Shown in pieces: positions 1 to 10,600 of a DNA stretch of 64,000 bases; position 1 is the first letter of the stretch, and every line of letters starts with the position of its first letter. The notes beneath the pieces were generated by a model. The model was given only the letters and a program-made list of their open reading frames with translations. It made no database searches and was not told the origin of the DNA. The DNA lies in the NCBI GenBank assembly GCA_022829145.1, contig CM040741.1:55734180-55798179 (forward strand). The letters are read 5' to 3'. The DNA is from Albula goreensis (lineage: Eukaryota > Chordata > Actinopteri > Albuliformes > Albulidae). The translations under genes and the position numbers were made by a program.

Positions 1-683
1 GTGAGAGATTCCACCGAGGGAGCTGCGGGGCGGTTTGTCGAGAGAGTGGATGACTCAAGCTAAAACTACGCTGAGAATGACATCCTCACATTGTTGACAT
101 GTTTGCTTCCCCAAAATATTTTCAATAGTGGTGTATTTCTATAAACTACCCCATGTGACGAAAATATATCATTTGAATAATAAAAACATAATTTGAAAAA
201 CAACACACTTTCACAGAGAAAACCAGAGTTGGTGAACGCGTTGCCTTTGCTATTATTGAAAGCATTCAGAGTATGTGATTTAGTCTGTGGGTGCTGTGTT
301 CTGTGCAGTGCCAGTAGCAAACAGCTTCCTGTGCTTCTCCACACTCTGAAAATCTCACATGCTATCATGAGTTCCAACCAGATCTGTTACTGCAGGAACT
401 CCCTGCTGTATCATCACGGTCCAGTTTGTCATTCTGACAACTAAATATCCAGTGACTTCTAAGCACGCTAGTTTAAATGCCCTCTGCTGTGTTAGATGGT
501 TTCAGTTTCCTTAGCCTTGTCTCAACCCCAGATGCTCTCTCTCGAGCATTTGGAAATGGAAGTTGTCATTGGTGAGACTTGTTTCCTGTAATACGACTGG
601 TTCTAGCTAATTTTAATCAGAATTACGTTGTATGTGACAGAGCTGGTTTTAGGCACTACATCAATTTAGAGCCCCTACCTATA
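1..683 (-). other. Part of ADAMTS19 intron 9, no element recognised
   Basis: This stretch is intronic because exon 9 ends at 2678 and the gene must continue leftwards. No exon, RNA gene or repeat was recognised. Confidence 0.6.
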
Positions 684-996
684 CAGGGGGTCCTCGACGT
701 CCGAACGAGTTCCGTTCCTACGACTTGTCGCAAGTCGATTTTCTACGTAAGTCGGAATTTATACCTAAGTTAACACCTCACACTGTGCACACAACACATG
801 AAGGACATATAAAATACAGTAATTAAATGAAACAGTAATAAAAAAAAGAGAGAACAATTTCTTATCTTTATCTCTGTGGTCGTATTTACGAACCAAATCG
901 CTTAGGTCGAAACTAGGTTTTTAAAATAATTTATGGGAGTGCGTCGTAACCACGAAACGTTGTAACTCGAGACCGTCGTAAACCGAGGACCCCCTG
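684..996. mobile_element. Pogo/Tigger-like MITE with TA target duplication
   Basis: The ends are inverted repeats, CAGGGGGTCCTCG on the left and CGAGGACCCCCTG on the right, flanked on both sides by TA (682-683 and 997-998). The element is 313 bp and has no transposase frame. Starting with CAG and duplicating TA is typical of the pogo/Tigger branch of Tc1/mariner transposons. The terminal sequence is also rich in CG dinucleotides (for example cgacgtccg, acgaaacg), unlike the AT-rich flanks, which suggests fairly recent insertion before CpG decay. The family name cannot be fixed without a repeat library. Confidence 0.8.
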
Positions 997-1419
997 TATA
1001 AAATTATGAAGTCAGTTCACAATATTAGAATCAACTGACGACTGATTAAATATCACAGCACATCTCTAGAAGATGGAAGGCCTCACCTCCAGAGAATTGT
1101 CAAAAAAAAAAAAAAAACACTATGAAACCACAATGATGCATTGCACCTATCCAATCCTATTGGACAAACAGTTCGGTCATTAATGTGTATTATTTCAGCA
1201 TCCCAACAGGATGCCACCTCCTGAATCAATAGTGCAAGAACGTACTGAATTTGCATGTTCTTTGCAAGCATAGACAGTCTGCCTCTAGTGGCTGGTAGCA
1301 GAAAGATTTTCATCACAGTGAAAAAAATAAAATTAAACATCACATTCGTGGTACAGTAAATAAAAAATGCACAAACACTAAATATAATATTAGATCAATC
1401 AGGAATTTACAAAACTGGA

Positions 1420-1900
1420 GTAAGTTTCCATAACTGGAAGTAGCAGAATGCATGAACACCGCCAAAGCAATGAAAGACTCTCCGAACTGTGTCTACAACC
1501 ATCAGTCAAGCATGGTGGAGAGTCAGTGCAAGTTTGGCCATGAATAAAAACATCTGGAGCTGGTGATTTGTTTTTGATTGAAGCCATCATGAATGCTGAT
1601 AAATACAAACAAATTTTAAAACATCTTGCAGTACCCTCTGGAAACCATTTGTTGGGGAAAAAATTCACACAACAGCAAGATAACGACCCCAAACACATTG
1701 CTCAAAAGATCAAGACATACTTATCAAATAAAGAAGCTGCTGGTGTTCTCAGGACAATGGACTAGCCACACCGGAGCCCAGACCTCATCATCACTGAATG
1801 TGTTTAGGATTACATGGATCATGAGAGGCAAAGAAAACCACCAACTTCTTTGTCTGTTTTCAAGAAGCATTCATTTGCAAAACAGTTTTAAGCAAAAATA
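1420..1900 (+). pseudogene. Tc1-like transposase remnant (C-terminal half)
   Basis: The plus-strand translation shows the second half of a Tc1-type transposase: [26 protein letters not shown], then [19 protein letters not shown], which holds the second catalytic Asp, and MD then PHRSPDL after a stop. There are several in-frame stops (for example TAG at 1763) and no terminal repeats were found. It is closely related to the element at 6085-7239, sharing most of 1555-1765. It is dead. Confidence 0.85.
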
Positions 1901-1921
1901 TTGAATGCTACAAATAATAAT

Positions 1922-2066
1922 GCGCAGATTTAGCTCAAACAGTAGAGCACTCATTTAGCATGCAAGAGAAAGCAGGACCGATGCCCAGTAACATAGCTTG
2001 CTTCCTTTGCATCTTTAGGGGTAGCAGTGTAATATAATTCTTAAGGAGCTGGTCTTCCAGATATGA
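1922..2066 (+). repeat. tRNA-derived SINE fragments (tRNA-Ala-like head)
   Basis: Bases 1922-1990 look like a decayed tRNA: an A-box-like TAGCTCAAACAGTAGAGCA, an anticodon-loop-like TTAGCAT as in tRNA-Ala(AGC), and a B-box-like GGACCGATGCC. A second promoter-like SINE start follows at about 2019-2060 (ggggtagcagtgtaatataa...aaggagctgg), resembling heads of common teleost SINEs. The cloverleaf stems are broken, so this is not a working tRNA gene. Confidence 0.6.
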
Positions 2067-2072
2067 GATCTA

Positions 2073-2257
2073 ATTGGCTGAGCTCCTTGATGGAAGTGTC
2101 CTGATTGGCTGAGCTTGCTGATTGACGCATTCTGAATGGCAGAGCTTGCTGATGGATGTATTTTCATTGGCAGAGCTCCCTAATGGATTCATTGTGATTA
2201 GCTGAGCTCCCTGAGGAATGTATACTGACTGGAGCAGCTCCCTGATGGCTGTGCCAA
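2073..2257. repeat. 31-bp minisatellite, about six diverged copies
   Basis: Six consecutive units of about 31 bases share the core attggctgagctccctgatgg. Copies differ by several substitutions but the spacing of the core stays at 31. It lies in ADAMTS19 intron 9, directly after the SINE fragments. Confidence 0.85.
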
Positions 2258-2677
2258 GAAAGGCACAGTGCATGCCTTATGCTTCACATCTGTATAATAA
2301 ATATATCTGGGTTCATACAGTATATAAGGAAGTTCATTACTGAAATCTGTTTGTGACATTTATCTGTTTACTGTGTGGACAGTTATATGTATTCATTTTG
2401 TTAAAAGAAAATGCACCACAGTGCAGAGACCTAGTTATGGTATGCAAGCATAAGGCTGTTTTTTGTGAAATGGTAGCTGGATGACATCACTGTATCAATC
2501 ATTAAGACTAAATCCACACAGGTGGCCATGTACTTAAGACACTGAATATAACACATATTATTAGAAATATACCAAAGGAATTGTAGGAGTGCAGAACTCC
2601 AGGTGTATTGTGTGGTGGATTTCTTAGAGTTAGAGTAGTAAGAGCCATTCATGGGTCACCGGGAAACGAAGGGTCAC

Positions 2678-2818
2678 CTGAGGAACTTCTCCACATCTTC
2701 TCGGCTACAGCGTGACCAGGAAACGTCTCCTAGATTCTGACCTTTGACCCACTCCCCAGACATGATGTGGAGGCCATCAGCACAGGACGGATGGTCGTTG
2801 TCATGGCTCACACCCATA
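2678..2818 (-). CDS. adamts19: ADAMTS19 exon 9: third zinc ligand and Met-turn
   Basis: This exon completes Asn413, encodes residues 414-459, and leaves two bases of Arg460. The acceptor is tttccctgtgtgcag|T and the donor CTCAG|gtgacc. The translation [15 protein letters not shown] supplies His418, the third zinc ligand, and LHIMSGEW carries Met-turn Met432, followed by [13 protein letters not shown]. It is separated from exon 8 by an intron of about 12 kb full of repeats. The next exon, which should start with a segment like SKASNCLLQ, is not visible in bases 1-2677. Confidence 0.95.
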
Positions 2819-5800
2819 CTGCACACAGGGAAAAGCAATGAGAATGGGAAACATTAACAAGACATGTTTAGATATGCACAAATATGTAAATATACCCACA
2901 CACATCCACACACACAACTTGCACTGTCATATACACATACGAAAATATATAATACGTATATCAAGCATACATATTAATACACATAGATACAAAATGGCTA
3001 TTAACCTCCGATGCAAAAAAAAACAAGAAAAAGAGTGGGGTGGTTTAGGCTTTAGCAGAAAATAGACACAGTTTACGCTCCTTGGCAGTGTAAAATCTCG
3101 TTGATTCCTGTCGCTGAGGGCGCCGGTTAAAAAAATCTTAAGTTCATCATTCTCTGCAGATTTCTACTCCCTGAGAGGGACATTTTCTTCAGTCAGCAAA
3201 ATCAAAGCTCAGCTTTTCTTTCATCATAATTCACAGGGTTACAGAACCATCACCACAAATTGGACTCCTGGACATAGGGGGAACACATAAAAAAGCACCC
3301 ATGTCTACAACAGTAGTTGGTTCTTTGAGATTTCAATCTCTGAAGTACCATCTCTTAGTTATACCAAACAACCAAATGCCAACCAACTTGCCTTCAGCTT
3401 AACCCTGCTTACCTTCTTACAAAAGCATATTACTGTCATTCTCTTTATATGCACTGTGCAGAGGTGGCCAGTTTTGGCCCATAAGAGCCACAGAATCCGC
3501 GTGATTTTGTTGTCAGAGCTTAACTGACCAATTAAGGCATAAAGTATTTTTACGGATAATAAATAGTTAACACACCTCAGTTGGTTTTTAGGGTCTAATT
3601 TGGTTGCCTAATTAAGGTGGGAGTAAAATCATGAGAGCTTGTGGCTTTCCAGGTTCAGTCTTTGCCACCATTGTTTAAGGTATTGATGATGACTATGCTA
3701 TGCATATCTGCCTTCACAAAAACATTGACAAAGCAGCTCTGAAAGACAACGGCAGCAGAATTTCAGACCACCCAACAGTCCGCATACCTATGAAACTGAC
3801 ACACACATCAATAAGACAATGATATTTCTCATTTCCTGTTATGTTATCTTGTCTACAACACTTCTCAATCTTCACACCCTATAGCTCCTAAGAAAACTCA
3901 TTTTCAAAGCATACTGATGTAGAAAGAAAAGAATGAATTATGATGCTTCACACACACAGACAGACATACACACACACGCAGACACGCTCACATACTCACA
4001 CACATGCATGGATGCACACACGCACTTAAATTCCTTCAAAAGTTTGTTTATAGTATGACTTGTCATTTTATAAAGTAACAAAAAGTAATTGTGTTGAGCA
4101 GAGATGCAAATGTCTCCTTTTTCCCCGCCAAGACTTCTCTCCAGTGTGCAAATGTGTTTGAGATTACAGCTGTGGATATGCTCCTAATTAGAACCAAGTT
4201 CTATGACATTATAGCATTTTTACTGCCTGGCTTTGCCTCCAAGGCAGAAAAGAAATGGTTACAAATAAACAAATAAATAATCAGTACATAGTGTTATATT
4301 GTTGCAAGTTTGGGGAAAAATGGCCAGACAGTTCTGTTCATGTGTCTGTGGTAATCAGGCCATGCTGCTGCAGGTGGAAGCCATTTTCTCAAGTGGTCTA
4401 CCAATAGGTGGTCATGATTCATTTAAAACTATGCCGTAAAAGGGCCTTCATCATCTTCTCATAAATGGTTATTTAATTGACAGACATCCCTCCTAACCTT
4501 TTAATTAAGCAAATCTCCTAAGCAAAAACCTTGCCCATATTATTAAGTTCTCCATATCGGACAAGTTTGAATTGTTACATTTGCTTTGATTTTGTGTTGA
4601 AATGTGTTGAAATGTGTTGTGACTTTTATTGAACTTGAAGACTTCCTGTACCAAAGGTATTTTGCTTACCAAGCTACTCCGTGTTTCTCCAACAACCTTT
4701 TCTCCACTGTTATACATTTAACCCAGTTTGTAATGCCCAGTGTTACTTTGGAGCCTGCTCCATTGCTGCAGTATCTGTCTGCTACTGACAGTGTCAGTTT
4801 TCCTCTGATGCTTGTGGGCACAGCAGCCACTTCTTCCTGTTCCACCAGCTCCCCAACTGTCCAAAAGCTAAGCTAAGATCACGCCATTTGATGACTACAC
4901 TATATAATCACATGGTGCAGGCTGACTGTAGATGGCTTCAACAAACATCAATATATGAACACTTTGAAATACTGCATATATTGTCTGTTTGTTCTGCACT
5001 CTCACTTTACTGCCACACCAGGTCACTTTAACTAGTTTTGGTAAACTTGTATGTATATTGTATATTGTTTGTTTGCATATTTTCACTATCAATTTTATTT
5101 ATTTTGCACTAGTATTTTCTTCTATTTTACTCCTTTTATCTTATTTTATTCTCGTATAGTATCTGAGCATCCCTTTCATTTCATTGCATGTTTTACTTGT
5201 ATGTTTTATCCGTATCTCTGTGCATTTGACAAATAAAGAACCTTGAACCCTTGAACCTTGAACCACAGGTGGGCCATAGGCTCTTAATTAGCCAGGGGAT
5301 TCAATAACACGATGAGGTGAGGGAAACTCTGTCTACTGAAACCCTCCCTGGTGAGTGACTCTAAGCCCAAAAGTGCGTCATTCCAGGACTCCTGGCCACA
5401 TTTGGCATTGGCACAGTCAGATTCAATTCACTTGGAAAAAAATTCCACCCATGTGTGAATTTTGCAGCCATCTGCATCTCCAAATTGAATCCTGCTTACA
5501 AAAGTGGGTGACAAATGTGCAATTGTTTGTTTGTTCTGAAGTGAAAATCATCTCATTCCGCAGAAATACTTCCAGTACTTTCTATGATGTTGATGCATGC
5601 TGTTTCCCTTAAGGACTCATTATGATCTATGGCTGTGATCTAACCATCTGAATAAATCATTCAGTCATTAATCATAAATATGTCAAATCTGTAAACAAGC
5701 AAATGATAAGAAATGAATACTTAATGGTATGAATGACTTTCAGTTGCCCTTTCGAGTTCCCCTCCAGATTTTAATGCTGAAATGTCAATGTCATACTTAA

Positions 5801-7596
5801 ATGGTCAGATCATATTTTTCTAGATGGAGTTTCGCAAATTTTTGTGCTTCATTTTTTGGTGATATCTCACCAAAAAATGACTGAGCCCTAGTTTCAGTAT
5901 AAACCACCATGTCATCTTAAGAGAGAAGTCCAATCCATCTAAATATTTCATCATATTTCACAGTGATGTAACAGACCACTTAAATTCTTGGATTAAATCA
6001 GGATATTTCCTTAAATCTGATCATATTGTCACTGAGTTTACTTGAACGGGTGTTGTTGGCTTCTATATTCTCCAATCTAACATACAGTACTGTGCAAAAG
6101 TTAGTGACTACCCTTTTGTTCAATCAGTTTCAGGTCAATCAGCAATTCAGAGCAGAATATTCATTTTTGCTATCAAACAATAATGCAGTAAACATAAATC
6201 CCATAATCAATATGATATCAAAGAACTGGAATTTAAAAATAACTGCAAAATATAGAAAAAATGGAACTCCTAACAACAGTGCAAGATGTAGTAGACCACT
6301 GAAACCACCACGATTAGATAAGACAGTACTTAAAGGTGTCATCTTTGAGAGATAGGGAAAAAATCAATCTCCACTCTTGCTTCAGATCTGTCTTTCCACT
6401 GCCTTTCCACTGCAAAACAGCTCAGTGCTATGGGTCCGAAAATATGTGTAACTGTCAACAAGCTGCTACTGAGAAAAGGAAATAGACAAAAGATAGGCAC
6501 ATTTGCACTAAAACCGTTCACCTGACAATGAGGTTTAATGAGCCTGAATTTGAGAATTGTGGATGTAGCAGATGGCAGGAGGTATGCTGCTGAACCACTG
6601 AAAGACTCAGAGGGTCAGTGCTACTTGGGCCATGTATAACAACATCTGGAGCTGGTGATTTGTTTTTGATTGAAGCCATCATGAATGCTGATAAATACAA
6701 ACATATCTTAATACATCATGCAGTACCCTCTGGAAACTGTTTGCTGCGGAACAAATTTACACAAAAGCAAGATAACGACCCCAAGCACATTGCTAAAAAG
6801 ATCAAGACGTACTTATCAAATAAAGAAGCTGCTGGTGTTCTCAGAACAATGGACTGGCCATGCCAGAGCCCAAACCTCAACATCATTGAATATGTTTGGG
6901 ATTACTTGGATCATCAGAAGCAGAAAATGCCACCAACTTCTTGACTGAACTTTGGAGGTGTTTCCAAGAAGCATGGAAAACATTCCCTGCAGATTTCTTT
7001 GAAAAAGTATCTGAAGCCTCTAAGAAGATTGGAAGCTTTAAAAAACACAAATGGTAGAAACACTAAATATGGAACAAATGTGATATCACATTTAACTTGG
7101 AGGTGTTGGAGTAATCTTGTTTTAAATATGTTTTCTGCATTGTCTCTGATACTGAAGAATGATTACCTTGCTCTAAAAGGTATTTTTGACCAGACATTAA
7201 ATAAACGAGAGGGTGGTTGCTGACTTTTGCACAGTACTGTATGAAGCATTGGTATTAAGGAGCCCTGGGAGATTGACTGGTTTCAGCAGACATCTCTATG
7301 TGCAGAGTTATTATGTGGGCAAAGAAACAAGATAAAGAAAATAATAAATCACAGAACCATGGTCTACTGAGGAAAGAGATTGCAAGCAAATATTACTTGA
7401 TGAAAGTACTCTGGACACAGTTAAAGGCACCTTCACAATATAGACTAATATTTTGGGAAAGTCACCAGAATGTCAAAAAATGTAATCAGTTGGCAGCGGA
7501 AGCAAAAAGTGCCATCATCTGTCCCAGAAACCCCCTCCTCCCAACACCACCACCACCACCACCCAACAAGACTTCCACAGAGAGCAAAGAGAAAGC

Positions 7597-7629
<33 letters not shown>

Positions 7630-10600
7630 GGAGAAACTGATTCTCCTGTGAAAAACAGTGCAGTGTATTCGCATCAGTGCCTGGAGGCAAAGGACTCTGA
7701 GCAACTCCGGTCAGAGGGAGAGAAAACAATGGGGCCTCTTTCATAAACACACTTTGATAGAGTTGGTAAATGAATGTGACTTGACTGCCTTTTTCGTAGA
7801 ATCACTGAGTCAAGACTGAGCTGAGCTCTCCCAACGCTTTTTTTCGATCCTCTCATTGACATCTGCCATGTCAGTGCATTTATTTTTCTGCACTTATTAT
7901 ATTTGTTATGCTATGAACCTTATGCTATGCACTATAAATCTATAAATGTATATACATGTATATAACAATATATGCATGTATATGGATACTACAGATTCAT
8001 ATCTGTGTATGGCCAATTATGATGATCCCATATAGAGTCATTCCTATAACAGTTTCATAAATTAGGGCCAACATATAAGAAAATGATCGGCCCTCAACTC
8101 AAGCATTAACGATATAGATGCCACAGACTTAAAAATACTCAGGTCTTGCATTCCATTCATACACTTTGTTGCTTAACTACAGTACCTGTTGATTGAGAAC
8201 AGGGTTACTGGTACTACAGTATGGCTACATTCATTACCACACATTGTACAAAAGACTAAATAAATGTTACAGGAGCTATAACAAATCGTTTTAATTAATT
8301 ATAATGAATTAATCTAAAAATGGGAATTCTATGGCTGCATACATGTAACTTGTGTAGTCCTGAAACTGCAGTCAACCAATCAGCAGCTCTACCTGAACAA
8401 TTTTGCTAAATCTGCTCTTGCTTCCTTTATTGTTATGAATGCTGCCTTTCATGCAGTTCATCAGTCATTTCTTTTGCTAAACGTCTGGATTCATAACTCA
8501 TTCATATTTCATAGATGCATGTGCAGTTAAGAGTTCAGACCTGAACTGCTAAAATCGGACCACACTCGAGTTCATAAGTTAATGGTATTAGTTTCCTTAG
8601 GTAAATTCAGCATGTGTTTCATTTACTCTGAGTGTCATGCTGGGAGAGATGTTTTGTTTATGGACCACCCTGAATGAGAGGGTTTGTTGATCTGATAGTT
8701 CTGTGTTCTTGACCATAATTAAAACTTTTACAGGGGAGTGCTATATAATTTTACTATCAACTACTCCTGTGTTATTTAAGCAGTGTAAAACAGTTACAGA
8801 CACAGTGTGCCCAACATGTTTTATAAATAACTGAATATTAAAAAAGTTTGTACCATTCACTCCCCTAGTAAAATGAAAAGGAATGCTTAGTAATACCGAG
8901 ACCACCACCTTTTACATTTGCATGTCATTGAGGTGATCCATAAACTGGCAAACAATAACAAAACTGCTATCTGCTTCTTCGTGCTCAAAGGTATGCGGGT
9001 ATTCTCTCTATTCTGTAACTAGATTTACAAATGCATCTTTTTGTGAGCATTTGAAAAGTAATGATCAGTGTTGTTTCTGCTTTTGATTCATATGTTCATT
9101 TTCTCATAAACACCTCAGTAAAGGTAGAGACCACTGATTTTCCAACCACCTTTCTCTTCTTCAGACACTACTTGTACACTTTCAGAGAAAAGGTGGTGAA
9201 GAAGTCTTATGCATATTTTGGAATCCAGCTCAATGTTTCCTGGACAAACCTGATTTAATGAATTTACATTTTACTGACATCAGATAAATATTCAGAAGTT
9301 CTATCCAGGAAACTATTGTGACCATTGACATCACAGCCATGTCCCTAACCATTCAGGGCTTATTGGGCACATTACATAAAAACTTCACACCTGCTCGGAA
9401 ATCAGGCATTCAAAGCCGTTCACAGGCACACCTCAGAATTCATAATTAGGAGCACTTGAGAGACATTCTATTTCCTTTCCCACAATCCTATGCAAACACC
9501 AATCTACATATGGGAAAATGGTATCCAGTTGAGTTCTCTGACACTGTGTCAGTTACAATAACCTCAATGAAAATACGCAGTTATTTTTCCATTCGTTCCA
9601 CAGAAAGCTGTGCTTTAAGGCATCACTACTGACTGTCTTGGCATACTGTATATTTCTTTTGGTCTGAAATGCAAAACAGCAGGGAGGTGCCAAAAGCTAT
9701 CCATGCAGGCTTTATTTACATAATTTAAAAGAAATTAAACATTAGTTTTCAAGTTCATTACATTAACATAAATCATATGACATCACACATACTTCACTTG
9801 ATTGTATATTTTTGTAGCAATCAGCACTTGACAAAGTAGGGTTAATGCTGGGTTAGATTTTTAAGTAGGTTTCAATTGAAGTTAATTATTTTCTTTTCAT
9901 TGCCATAAAAACTGTATTTGAAAATGATTAAATGAAATCAAGGATATTGCATTCCCAGGTGGCGTTGATGATTTAATGGAAAGGAAAATTAGCTATAGAT
10001 TTGGGGTTACCAGGTAGCTTTTTGTGATACAGGGCCTATTTCCAGTGGCAGAGAAACTGCCACTCATAAACTAGAATTATAGTCAGCATACTTTGTCATG
10101 GGCATTTGCACACAATATTATGGGGATAGAACTATCCCTTTATAACAGTCGAGCTGGATGGAGCTGTCTTGCCAAGTTCAGCTTCCAGATTCTCCTCTAT
10201 GCACAAGCCAGTGCCACCCATACAGGTCTATTTGTGCTAATAATTGTCTGTATCTCTCAAGACAGCTGGTGCATCTTTGATATGAGCCGATACCGGGTTT
10301 GGCCTTGGAACTGTACTGTAATTGAGACCAAAATGTGCCAGCTTGGCCTTGCAACCTATGTGGTGCTAGCACGATCACATGCAGATTATGGGTGGGACTA
10401 AAGTTCCATGCAGCAATGTATCAGTCAGCTCAAACTGGAGCTGAGAAACATTATGCTGCATTTTTTCTCAAGCTCACTCAAATAAGGCAATTGGTGGTGA
10501 AACAGGTACATGATAGTGGTATCTATCAGTAACTACGGTAACATGAAAATAATCCCAGAAATACACATTTTTGCAAGCTAAGTTTTCTGTTCATGAGTTA

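Noticed and set aside
1922-1990. Possible functional tRNA-Ala gene
   Set aside because: The A- and B-box words are changed and the acceptor and other stems do not pair, so it is a pseudogene or SINE head.
2070-2273. 67-codon minus-strand frame next to exon 9
   Set aside because: It lies over the 31-bp minisatellite, so the open frame comes from repetition, and it does not match the expected next ADAMTS19 exon.
7445-7750. 101-codon frame with long Ser-Leu and Trp/Gly runs
   Set aside because: It is a translation of the GA and CCA simple repeats.
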